Below are positions 8,869-16,602 of a stretch of 64,000 nucleotides of DNA, piece after piece; positions within the stretch are counted from its first letter, which is position 1, and every line of letters begins with the position of its first letter. This DNA comes from Prado023 sp963706875. Lineage in GTDB: Bacteria > Actinomycetota > Actinomycetes > S36-B12 > CAIYMF01. The stretch covers positions 186,001 through 250,000 of the forward strand of contig CAVPNW010000004.1 of NCBI GenBank assembly GCA_963706875.1. The letters are read 5' to 3'. A program made the position numbers and the translations under genes. A model generated the notes under the pieces. The model did no database searches. It saw nothing but the letters and a program-made list of their open reading frames with translations, and had not been told where the DNA came from.

Positions 8869-9675
8869 TCACCCGGCGACGTACCCCGCCTGGAGGGCGC
8901 CCTCATCGTCGCGCAGCTCGAGCTGGTCGCCGCGGATCGTGTACGTGGTGACCCGGCCGAGAGCTGCCAGGTAGTTGGCCTCCTGCTTGCTGACGTCCGG
9001 CTCGCACATCATTCGCGTGGTTGCCAGCGGCCCGATGGTCATGCTCTCGCCGGACACCTCGTAGGTCCCGTTGTAGGTGTTGCACCCGGCGTTGCCGGAG
9101 ATGGTCCCGTCGTCGCCGAAGACCGCCGTCACCTCAGTGTCGGCGACCAGTGAGGCTACCGCGTCCGTGCCGGTGTTGATCCCGTTGGCCGACCAGTTCG
9201 TCCCCGTGAGCGTGATCGGGACGGCCACGGTGTACGAGAGCACGACCTGGCCGTCCTTGTCGCTCATCGTCATGGTGCCGTCACCGATCGAGAACGTGGC
9301 TGCCTCGTCGAGACGGGCCAGGTAGTCGGCCTCCACGGCCATGGCCTCTCCGACGCAGGCCATGAGGGTGGATGCCAGCGGTCCGATGTCGATGGTGTTC
9401 CCGTCGGTCGTGTAGCCGCCGCTGAAGCGGTTGCAGCCGCTGGAGCCGGAGATCTGGTCGGTGGTGAACTCCGCGGTCGCCTTGACGCTGTCGGGGACGG
9501 CGGTCAGGGCCGACTTCCCGGCCGGAGCGTACTGCGCAAGGTCCCAGGCCGTGTCGGCCAGCAACTGGGTCGGGGTCTTCGCCGCCCCGGCTGATCCGGA
9601 GTCACTCGAACTCGCGCACCCCGCGAGCGGCAGCGCGAGCAGCATCACCATCGTGGCCACGGTTCGAACGCGCAT
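8869..9675 (-). CDS. Lipoprotein with two META (HslJ-like) domains
   Basis: 268 aa from the ATG at 9675; an upstream in-frame ATG at 9744 would add a basic leader and is disfavoured because the signal peptide begins at 9675. Lipobox LPLAGC with Cys20. Two tandem META domains follow: the first has AWDLAQY, SGSSGCNRFSGGY and GPLASTLMAC; the second has TNWSANG, ISGNAGCNTYNGTY and GPLATTRMMC. Each repeat carries the paired Cys (GCN and MxC) typical of the family. HslJ in E. coli is linked to heat induction and novobiocin resistance; META domains in lipoproteins are thought to be small beta-barrels of the envelope. Exact role unknown. Confidence 0.88.
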   Translation of the reverse strand: MRVRTVATMVMLLALPLAGCASSSDSGSAGAAKTPTQLLADTAWDLAQYAPAGKSALTAVPDSVKATAEFTTDQISGSSGCNRFSGGYTTDGNTIDIGPLASTLMACVGEAMAVEADYLARLDEAATFSIGDGTMTMSDKDGQVVLSYTVAVPITLTGTNWSANGINTGTDAVASLVADTEVTAVFGDDGTISGNAGCNTYNGTYEVSGESMTIGPLATTRMMCEPDVSKQEANYLAALGRVTTYTIRGDQLELRDDEGALQAGYVAG

Positions 9676-9813
9676 GATCAGGACCCTTCGCCGACGTGCT
9701 CCGATGCCAGCCCCCATCCGGGTCGGCAATCGTGACGGTAGCACCGCCCGACGGGAGGATCCCGCGCCTGGTGGTTCTGGACGCTCGTCGTCGACGACCT
9801 CGCTGCCGAGTCC

Positions 9814-10440
9814 CTAGTCGAGGTCCGCCAGGGAGGGGATGGGAGTGAGGGAACTGCCCGGCCGCCACCCGCGCTCGAGCTTCTGCTCGGCCACACCGCC
9901 CACCGCCCAGACGTGGCAGGTGTCTGCGATGAGGGGCAGCATGGCGCGAGCCTCGCGGTACTCCGGATCATCGCGTCCACCCACCCGGAGCCGGGCGGAG
10001 AACGCCGCCTGCAGCAACGTGGGGGCCAAGGACCTGGCAAGCTCCCGCAGGTGGGTGCAGCCGGCCGGCCCGCCGAGTCGCTCCCGGACGGCGGCGTTCC
10101 AGCCCCGACCGAGGGTCACCCCGACCAGTGCCTGGTGGGCCGCGGCGATGTCCACGCATTCGGCGTGCGGGTAGGTCCAGAAGTCCACCCGGACATCGCG
10201 GACGACGAAGTCCGCCAGGGACACAGTGACCGCCAGCCCGAGGTCGTGGACCACGGGCAGGTCGAGGGGGTCGGTCGCCCACGGCCGCTCGTCGCGCATC
10301 CGGCCGGCCACCTCGATCAGGCCATCTGCTGCATCGGAGACCTCGACCACGACCGTCCGCCGGTGGTGCGGCGAGGTCGTCGGTTCGTGATCGTTCTCGG
10401 AGGTCGCCGGTGAGGGCGGCTGCGGATCGGGGAATGTCAC
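9814..10440 (-). CDS. DUF2889 family protein
   Basis: 208 aa from the GTG at 10440, chosen because AGGAGG stands 5 nt upstream; the open frame continues to 10578 but its extra residues look non-conserved. The pattern fits DUF2889: a strand with RTVVVEVSDAADGLIEVAGRMRD, a central VVHDLGLAVTVSL, DFWTYPHAECVDI, and the diagnostic C-terminal GRGWNAAVRERLGGPAGC followed by THLRELA. The invariant Cys-Thr-His-Leu is kept. The family is widespread in proteobacteria and actinobacteria and has no assigned function. It shares the minus strand with the META lipoprotein but is separated from it by about 140 nt. Confidence 0.8.
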   Translation of the reverse strand: MTFPDPQPPSPATSENDHEPTTSPHHRRTVVVEVSDAADGLIEVAGRMRDERPWATDPLDLPVVHDLGLAVTVSLADFVVRDVRVDFWTYPHAECVDIAAAHQALVGVTLGRGWNAAVRERLGGPAGCTHLRELARSLAPTLLQAAFSARLRVGGRDDPEYREARAMLPLIADTCHVWAVGGVAEQKLERGWRPGSSLTPIPSLADLD

Positions 10441-10581
10441 TCGAACCTCCTGGCCATGGGCGTGACCGCGTCTCTCATACGCCCACGCGACCACCCCACG
10501 GTACTCGGCGGGGATGGGAACCGACGTGGCCCCGTCCCTTCCGGGATTCGCCAGGTTGCCGCGTCCCCGAGCGGGCATGGG

Positions 10582-10612
10582 CCGGCCCCCCGGGTTCGGG
10601 CCGGGGGGCCGG
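10582..10612 (-). terminator. Strong GC hairpin after the ABC permease
   Basis: Perfect 12-bp inverted repeat CCGGCCCCCCGG / CCGGGGGGCCGG with a 7-nt loop, 20 nt beyond the permease stop codon. No clear U-tract follows, as is common for actinobacterial terminators. It would end transcription of the ABC operon before the DUF2889 gene. Confidence 0.65.
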
Positions 10613-10631
10613 GTTCAGGGGCGCGACGGGG

Positions 10632-11480
10632 TCAGGCGTCGCGTCGCTTCAGGGCCAGGGCAGCACCGGCCATCGCCAGCAGCACCCAGGCGGCGAAGAC
10701 CGCCATCCCGGCACCGGGGTCAAGCAGCGTGGCGCCCGGATTCAGCGAGGTGAAGGACTGCCCGGCGTTGGAGGGCAGGTACTTCAGGACGCCGTCCCAG
10801 CTGTCAGGAAGCAGTGCTGAGGCCAGGGTCGGCACGAAGAGGACTGCGCCGATGACCGTGCCGATGCCGCCGGCGGTGCTGCGGAGCAGGATGCCAAGGG
10901 CCACACCGATCACGCCCAGCCCGACCAGGTAGACGGCCGTCCCGATCACGGCCCGCGCCACCCCGTCGTCGGACCACGAGACCGTCGCAGCACCTCCAGC
11001 GTCGAGGATCGCCATGCCCGCGAAGAACGAGACCAGCACCCCGACGAGGGCGACCGGCGCGAGCACTCCCACGAACGTCACGAGCTTGCCCCACAGGACC
11101 GGCAGGCGCTTGGGTACTGCGGCCAACGTCGTGCGGATCATGCCGGTCGAGTACTCCCGTGCTCCCACGATCGCACCGAGCACGGCAACGATCAGGACCG
11201 CGAAGTTGGCGCCCGACAGGACGGTCGACACAGGGTCCGTCCCGCCGAACGCGGGCGGCCCGCCCTCGCCTGCGGTGACCTCGACCTGGCCGCTCGCGGT
11301 GAGCGCGGAGAGGAGGCCGAAGGCGACGAGCGCGAAGAGGATCCCGCCGATGGTCAGCCACGTCGAGCGCAGGGTGCGCATCTTGATCCACTCGCTCCTG
11401 ATGACGCGAGGAGTGGTGGTGCGCGCCGCGGTGATCGCGTGCGTGCGGATCGCCGGGGTGTTGAGAGTTGCGGCGCTCAT
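10632..11480 (-). CDS. ABC transporter permease (ABC-2 type)
   Basis: 282 aa. The ATG at 11480 shares one base with the ATPase stop (TGATG). About six hydrophobic segments: TWLTIGGILFALVAFGLLSAL near the start, FAVLIVAVLGAIVGAREYSTG (the conserved E-Y-x-x-G cytoplasmic motif of ABC-2 permeases), LVTFVGVLAPVALVGVLVSFF, AVYLVGLGVIGVALGILL, VIGAVLFVPTLASALL and a C-terminal AVFAAWVLLAMAGAALAL. Partner of the adjacent ATPase. Such pairs next to a two-component system usually export drugs, peptides or bacteriocins; substrate unknown. Confidence 0.9.
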   Translation of the reverse strand: MSAATLNTPAIRTHAITAARTTTPRVIRSEWIKMRTLRSTWLTIGGILFALVAFGLLSALTASGQVEVTAGEGGPPAFGGTDPVSTVLSGANFAVLIVAVLGAIVGAREYSTGMIRTTLAAVPKRLPVLWGKLVTFVGVLAPVALVGVLVSFFAGMAILDAGGAATVSWSDDGVARAVIGTAVYLVGLGVIGVALGILLRSTAGGIGTVIGAVLFVPTLASALLPDSWDGVLKYLPSNAGQSFTSLNPGATLLDPGAGMAVFAAWVLLAMAGAALALKRRDA

Positions 11481-12409
11481 CAGGCTGCCGTCCTTCCGGT
11501 CGTCTCGGTGGTGCCGTGGTACTCCACGGCATCGCGGGTCAGTTCCATGAACGCCTCCTCGAGTGAGGGGGCGACGTCGACGAGCTCGTGGAGGACGAGC
11601 CCCTCGCGGGCGGCGAGCTCGCCGACCCGTGCGGCCGGCATCCCGGAGACCTCCAGGTGGCCGGGGGACTCGGAGGTGACGGTGACGCCGGGTCCGGCGA
11701 GCAGGTGGGTCAGCCGGACGGCGTCGGGGGACGCCACGCGGACGGCGTTCTGCGACGACGCCGCGATGAACTCCGCCATCGACACGTCCGCAAGGACCCT
11801 GCCCCGACCAACGACCACCAGGTGCTCGGCGGTCATCTCCATCTCGCTCATCAGGTGCGAGGAGACGAAGACCGTGCGGCCCTCGGCCGCCAGTTCCCTG
11901 AGCAGGGTGCGGATCCACTGGATGCCGTCGGGGTCCAGGCCGTTGACCGGCTCGTCGAGCATCACCGTCTGCGGGTCACCGAGCAGCGCGGTCGCGATGC
12001 CCAGGCGCTGGCCCATGCCCAGGGAGAAGCCGCCGGCGCCCTTGCTCCCCACGTCGGCCAGGCCGACGACATCGAGAAGGTGGTCGACGCGCTTGGCGGC
12101 GACTCCGATGGTGGCCCCGAGGGCGAGCAGGTGGTTGCGGGCCGTCCGGCCCTTGTCGATCGCCCGCGCCTCGAGCAGCGCGCCCATCTCCGCCAGCGGC
12201 GACGCGGACTCGACGTAGGGGCGGCCGTTGACCGTCGCGGTGCCCGCCGTCGGCCGGTCGAGGCCGAGGATCATCCGCATCGTCGTGGACTTCCCGGCCC
12301 CGTTGGGTCCGAGGAACCCGGTGACGATGCCGGGCTCGACAGTGAAGCTCATGTCGTCGACGGCGAGGAAGTCGCCGTATCGCTTGGTCAGGTTGGAAAC
12401 CTCGATCAC
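11480..12409 (-). CDS. ABC transporter ATP-binding protein
   Basis: 309 aa from the GTG at 12409, which has AAGGAGAG just upstream; the frame remains open to 12511 but that extension crosses the operator palindrome. Walker A GPNGAGKST, signature FSLGMGQRLG (LSGGQ variant, LGMGQ), Walker B TVMLDEPVNGLDPDG and switch SSHLMSEMEM. The C-terminal regulatory tail (VRVASPDAVRLTHLL onwards) is typical of the bacitracin/lantibiotic-immunity and DrrA-like groups. Works with the permease just downstream. The TACTGC-N4-GCAGTA palindrome lies about 100 nt upstream of the start and is probably where the adjacent response regulator acts. Confidence 0.95.
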   Translation of the reverse strand: MIEVSNLTKRYGDFLAVDDMSFTVEPGIVTGFLGPNGAGKSTTMRMILGLDRPTAGTATVNGRPYVESASPLAEMGALLEARAIDKGRTARNHLLALGATIGVAAKRVDHLLDVVGLADVGSKGAGGFSLGMGQRLGIATALLGDPQTVMLDEPVNGLDPDGIQWIRTLLRELAAEGRTVFVSSHLMSEMEMTAEHLVVVGRGRVLADVSMAEFIAASSQNAVRVASPDAVRLTHLLAGPGVTVTSESPGHLEVSGMPAARVGELAAREGLVLHELVDVAPSLEEAFMELTRDAVEYHGTTETTGRTAA

Positions 12410-12512
12410 GATCTCTCCTTGGTCCAGGCCCGCCGGCTCCTCCGGTGGGCATGGATCAAGGTTCGCAATCGGGGCGCCCAGTCCGCGTCTGCCAGATGCA
12501 GGCTCCTTCACG

Positions 12513-12528
12513 TACTGCGCCGGCAGTA
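12513..12528. promoter_or_regulatory. Candidate operator TACTGC-N4-GCAGTA (copy 1)
   Basis: Perfect 6-bp inverted repeat with 4-nt centre GCCG, between the response-regulator stop (12541) and the ABC ATPase start (12409). Identical half-sites recur at 14535-14550, before the histidine kinase gene. NarL/LuxR-type regulators bind such short inverted repeats, so this is a likely site for the regulator encoded at 12541-13212. Confidence 0.65.
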
Positions 12529-12540
12529 GTGCGATGCGGC

Positions 12541-13212
12541 TCAGGCGTCGCCGGCGCGGACCAGGCCGCTCTGGTAGGCGATGACCACGAGCTGGGCGCG
12601 GTCACGGGCGCCCAGCTTGGTCATGGCGCGGTTCACGTGCGTCTTGGCGGTCAGAGGAGACAGGTACAGCTGCTCGGCGATCTGGTCGTTGCTCAGGCCG
12701 CGGCCCACCATGGCCACGATCTCTCGCTCCCGATCGGTCAGGACCTCGAGCTCGGCGGGGCTGGTCGTCAGCTGGACCTCCGACGGCTGGGCGAGGAAGC
12801 GGTCGATGAGGGTCCGAGTGGCCCGCGGGGAGAGCAGGGAGTCCCCCGACGCCACGACGCGCACCGCGTCGAGCAACTCGTTGGGCTCCACGCCCTTGCC
12901 GAGGAACCCTCCGGCGCCGGCGCGCAGCGCGGCGACCACGTAGTCGTCGGCCTCGAACGTGGTCAGGATCAGCACGTGCACGCCGGCGAGGTCGGGGTTG
13001 GCGCTGATCTCCTGGGTCGCCTGCAGCCCGTCGAGCTGCGGCATCCGGATGTCCATGAGCACGACATCGGGGGTCAGGGCGACGCACTGGCGCAGGGCGT
13101 CGGCGCCGTCGATCGCCTCACCGACCACCTCGAGGTCGGGTGCGGAGTTGATCAGAGCGGCGAAGCCGGCGCGGATCAGCGCCTGGTCATCGGCGATGAG
13201 GACTCGGATCAT
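12541..13212 (-). CDS. NarL/LuxR-family response regulator
   Basis: 223 aa. N-terminal receiver domain with phospho-acceptor Asp54 in VVLMDIRMP, acidic pair DD at 8-9, and Thr/Lys switch positions. C-terminal LuxR-type helix-turn-helix at about 145-210: LTDREREIVAMVGRGLSN, QIAEQLYLSPLTAKTHVNR. The start ATG overlaps the histidine-kinase stop by 4 nt, so the pair is translationally coupled, kinase first. Expected to bind the two palindromes at 12513 and 14535 and so control both its own operon and the ABC exporter. Confidence 0.96.
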   Translation of the reverse strand: MIRVLIADDQALIRAGFAALINSAPDLEVVGEAIDGADALRQCVALTPDVVLMDIRMPQLDGLQATQEISANPDLAGVHVLILTTFEADDYVVAALRAGAGGFLGKGVEPNELLDAVRVVASGDSLLSPRATRTLIDRFLAQPSEVQLTTSPAELEVLTDREREIVAMVGRGLSNDQIAEQLYLSPLTAKTHVNRAMTKLGARDRAQLVVIAYQSGLVRAGDA

Positions 13213-14474
13213 CGGGTCACCCGGTGCAGGGGGAGGTCGACGCGGATCTGGAAGACCGCGTCGGATGTCACCGTCATGGTGCCGCCCGCGGCGGCGACCC
13301 GCTCGCGCATGCCGATCAGCCCGTGGCCGGTCATCTGGCCGGTGGCTTCTGGACCTCCCGCGTGCCCGGTTGCTCCCTCCCGCCCCGGGGCTCCGGCAGG
13401 CGCCGTTGCCGCAGCGGGCGCAGCCACCGGGTTGCTCACCTCGATGTGCAGCATGGCACCGTCCTCCTCAAGGACCACGCGCGCAGTCCCGAGCCCGTAC
13501 TTGCCCGCATTGGTCAGGGCCTCCTGGATCACGCGATACGCGGTGAGGCCGGTCGTGGTCGGCAGGTCGCGAGCGCCCACGCGGTCGTCGAGCTCGACAT
13601 CGAGCCCTGCCGAGCGCATCCGGGCGACCAGTCCTGGGATCTCCGTGAGCCCCGGAGTCGGCGGCTCGACCAGCTGGGCGTTCCCGTCGGTGCGCAGCAG
13701 GCCGACCATCACGCGCATCTCCTCGATGACCTCCTGGCTCGCCGCGCGCACGTGCACGAGGGCCGTGCGGGCGGCTGGGGGGTCGGCCTCGAGCAGGTGC
13801 GAGGCGACGCCGGCCTGGACGTGGATGACCGACACGTGGTGGGCGACCGCATCGTGGAGCTCGCGGGCGATCCGCAATCGCTCCTCGGCGACCCTGCGGC
13901 GGGCCTCCTCCTCGCGAGAGGCCTCCGCAGCCTCGGCTCGGGCCAGGGCGGACTCGACCGACGCCCGCTGGTTGCGCACGGAGTCCCCGACTGCCGCTGC
14001 CAGCGCACTGAACGCTGCCAGGGCATAGGTCGCGTCGCTGCCGATCGACCCACCCGTGACGGTGAGCGTGGGGATGATGAGCGTGACGGCCGTCGCAGCC
14101 GCGACGATGAGCGTCGTCCTGCGATTGGTGTGGACCGCGACCGTGTAGACCGCGACGAGGAGGGCTGGCAGGCAGCGCGACGGCAGGTGCGTGAGGAGGG
14201 TGTCCGTCGCGGCCAGCGCGAGGGTCCCCAGCCAGACCGGCACCGGCCACTGTCGTCGCCACACCAGCGCGAGGCACGCCAGGAACACCAGCGCGAGGGA
14301 GTCCCAGCCCCTGGTCGCGAGGTCGGCGGGGTCGAGGCGAGCGGTGCCAACACCTGCGCGCCCTGCCGGCGGGAGGTAGATGCACGCGACCAGGACGCCC
14401 GCCGCGATGGCGAGGTCGACGGGCGCGACGCGCGAGCCCAGACGCGCCGCCATCCGATCAGCCCAGCCCTGCAT
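13209..14474 (-). CDS. Sensor histidine kinase (HisKA_3 type)
   Basis: 421 aa from the ATG at 14474 (alternative GTG at 14483). A longer frame to 14699 would overlap the divergent MFS gene and is rejected. Membrane part: about five hydrophobic segments in the first 150 residues (for example DLAIAAGVLVACIYLPPAG, SLALVFLACLALVW). A coiled linker (ALARAEAAEASREEEARRRV) leads to the dimerisation helix RLRIARELHDAVAHHVSVI, whose His in ELHD is the phosphorylation site. The HATPase has the N-box QEALTNAGKYG and G-box MTGHGLIGMRERV. Short extracytoplasmic loops suggest sensing within the membrane, as in kinases paired with detoxification ABC exporters. Confidence 0.94.
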   Translation of the reverse strand: MQGWADRMAARLGSRVAPVDLAIAAGVLVACIYLPPAGRAGVGTARLDPADLATRGWDSLALVFLACLALVWRRQWPVPVWLGTLALAATDTLLTHLPSRCLPALLVAVYTVAVHTNRRTTLIVAAATAVTLIIPTLTVTGGSIGSDATYALAAFSALAAAVGDSVRNQRASVESALARAEAAEASREEEARRRVAEERLRIARELHDAVAHHVSVIHVQAGVASHLLEADPPAARTALVHVRAASQEVIEEMRVMVGLLRTDGNAQLVEPPTPGLTEIPGLVARMRSAGLDVELDDRVGARDLPTTTGLTAYRVIQEALTNAGKYGLGTARVVLEEDGAMLHIEVSNPVAAPAAATAPAGAPGREGATGHAGGPEATGQMTGHGLIGMRERVAAAGGTMTVTSDAVFQIRVDLPLHRVTR

Positions 14475-14534
14475 GCCGATCACGATAGGGGCATCGGCTG
14501 CCCCCGCGCGCCCACCGCCCGCGGTATCCCCATG

Positions 14535-14550
14535 TACTGCAGCCGCAGTA
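14535..14550. promoter_or_regulatory. Candidate operator TACTGC-N4-GCAGTA (copy 2)
   Basis: Perfect inverted repeat, centre AGCC; flanking bases extend the symmetry to GTACTGC/GCAGTAC. It lies about 60 nt upstream of the kinase start and 100 nt upstream of the divergent MFS exporter start, so it could serve either promoter. Same half-sites as the copy at 12513. Confidence 0.65.
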
Positions 14551-14650
14551 CCCGCGGGTCCGTCGCCGGCGCGGGGCGCTCGGTCCGCTCGTGTGACCGC
14601 CCCCACACGCCGGGAGGGAATGCGCCCAACCCGGAGTAGGTTGAGCCGCC

Positions 14651-16423
14651 ATGAGCACCCCGAGCCAGCCCGTCCCGAGCCCCGCCGCGCCCCCAGCACC
14701 CGTCGTGGCGCCGCACCGGTGGCGCGCGCTGGCCGCCCTGGTCGTCAGCCTGCTGGTCGTCGTGCTCGACAACACAGTGCTCAACGTCGCGCTCAAGACG
14801 ATCCAGGATGACCTCGGTGCCACCCAGAGCGAGCTGATCTGGGCGATCAACTCCTACTCGCTGGTCTTCGCCGCACTGCTGTTCACCTGGGGCGTCCTCG
14901 GCGACCGCTACGGGCGGCGCAAGATCCTGATCATCGGCCTGGTGCTGTTCGCGCTGGCGTCACTGCTCAGCGCGTTCGCCCAGACCCCCATGCAGCTGAT
15001 CGTCGCGCGCGGACTGATGGGCATCGGCGGGGCCTCGGTGCTGCCCGTGACGCTGTCGATCATCACCGTGATCTTCCCGCCCGCGGAGCGCGGCAAGGCG
15101 ATCGGCATCTGGGCCGCAGCCGTCGGTGGCGCGGTCGCCCTCGGGCCGCTGCTCGGCGGATTCCTGCTCGAGCACTTCTGGTGGGGATCGGTGTTCCTGA
15201 TCAACATCCCGATCATCGCCGTCGGGATCGCCGGGATCCTGGCCAACGTCCCCGAGTCGCGCAATCCGCACCCCGGGCGCCTGGACCCCCTCGGCCTCGT
15301 GCTGTCCGTCGTCGGCCTGTTGGCCCTCGTGTACGGCATCCAGGAGGCTGGCTGGAGCGAGCCGGTCACGTACGCGTGGATCGCGTTCGGCGTCGCGGTC
15401 CTGGCCGGGTTCCTGTTCTGGGAGTCGCGCACCGACCATCCCTCGATGGACCTGAGCCTGTTCTCGATCCGCTCGTTCTCCGTCCCACTGTCGGCGACGT
15501 CGCTGACGTTCGCCGCGCTGAGCGGGTCGCTGATCTTCCTGGCGTTCTACTACCAGGTCGTGCGCGGGTGGTCGCCGCTGCAGTCCGGCGCGCTGACCGT
15601 CCCGTTCGCGATCGGGCAGCTGCTGTCCGCCCCTCGCAGCGGGAAGATGGTGGCCCGGTTCGGCGCCCGGCGGGTCATCCCGTTCGGCCTGGTGCTGGCT
15701 TCGGTGGCGATGTTCATGTTCACCCGCCTGGACCTGACCACGCCGGTCTGGCTGCTGGTGCTGATCCCGTTCGTGTTCGGGTTCGGCATGGGCAACGTCG
15801 TCGCCCCGAGCACCACGCGGATGACGCTGGCGACCCCGCCGCAACGCTCGGGCGCCGGGTCGGCGGTGCAGAACACCGTGCGCCAGGTCGGGGCCACGCT
15901 CGGCGTGGCGGTCATCTCGTCGGTGGTCGCCACCAAGTACTCGGGCTCCATGTCCAGCGCGCTCGAGGGCAGCCCGCTGCCCGCCGACCTCCAGGCGAAG
16001 GCCTCCGACAGCGTCGGCGCCACCTACGAGGTGGCGGCGGGGATCCAGGCCTCGGGGAACGCGACCCCCGAGCAGGCGGACATGCTGCGGGCAGTGGCCG
16101 ACGCTGCGTTCATCCCCGCCTTCCACATCGCCGCCTACATGGCGCTGGGTCTCCTGCTCATCGCGCTGGTGATCATCCTGGTCTGGCTCCCGGCGCAGGC
16201 TGAGGCTGTCGCCTGGAAGGCAGGCGGCACCTCCGCCCCCCTTCCGGGACAGCCAGGGGCAGGGCCTGCCGGGCAGGATCCGGACGACCCCTACGCAACG
16301 GGTGGGGACCTCGATGCCGCGCACCAGGTCCACGTCGTCCCCGAGGATCCCGATCACCTCAGCCACGTCGAGGACGCCCCCCTGGAGCACCCGCTGGGGG
16401 GCCCCACGCCAGAGAGGCCGTGA
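14651..16423 (+). CDS. MFS drug exporter, DHA2 (EmrB/QacA) family
   Basis: 590 aa, of the 14-TM drug:H+ antiporter-2 type. Motif A GVLGDRYGRRK follows TM2; TM1 has the family's VLDNTVLNVAL (motif D1), and motif C-like ALGPLLGGFLLEH lies in TM5. After TM14 there is a long hydrophilic tail rich in Pro, Gly and His/Asp (about 80 residues), longer than in most relatives. Starts with ATG in a divergent promoter region shared with the two-component operon, so it may be in the same regulon. Likely exports cationic or amphiphilic drugs; substrate unknown. Confidence 0.93.
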   Translation: MSTPSQPVPSPAAPPAPVVAPHRWRALAALVVSLLVVVLDNTVLNVALKTIQDDLGATQSELIWAINSYSLVFAALLFTWGVLGDRYGRRKILIIGLVLFALASLLSAFAQTPMQLIVARGLMGIGGASVLPVTLSIITVIFPPAERGKAIGIWAAAVGGAVALGPLLGGFLLEHFWWGSVFLINIPIIAVGIAGILANVPESRNPHPGRLDPLGLVLSVVGLLALVYGIQEAGWSEPVTYAWIAFGVAVLAGFLFWESRTDHPSMDLSLFSIRSFSVPLSATSLTFAALSGSLIFLAFYYQVVRGWSPLQSGALTVPFAIGQLLSAPRSGKMVARFGARRVIPFGLVLASVAMFMFTRLDLTTPVWLLVLIPFVFGFGMGNVVAPSTTRMTLATPPQRSGAGSAVQNTVRQVGATLGVAVISSVVATKYSGSMSSALEGSPLPADLQAKASDSVGATYEVAAGIQASGNATPEQADMLRAVADAAFIPAFHIAAYMALGLLLIALVIILVWLPAQAEAVAWKAGGTSAPLPGQPGAGPAGQDPDDPYATGGDLDAAHQVHVVPEDPDHLSHVEDAPLEHPLGGPTPERP

Positions 16424-16602
16424 CCGGGGAGCCCCTGGTTACCCGTCGGTAAGGTCCAACGGCGTCTCCTCCGTGGGGGATGCTCGGGACGCATGCCCCC
16501 CGGACCGGGACCTTTGCCCGGCGTGGCGCGGGGGATCGGTCGCTAGCGTGTCGGGCGTTGGTGCCTGTCCGATCGGCACCCCGAGCTGAGGGGTAATCCC
16601 CG

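Noticed and set aside
13209..14699. Histidine kinase starting at 14699
   Set aside because: That start lies inside the divergent MFS gene and across the operator; the ATG at 14474 fits the membrane domain.
14960..16390. Long minus-strand frame inside the DHA2 exporter
   Set aside because: Antisense of a GC-rich gene; composition is dominated by Arg, Gln, His and Gly.
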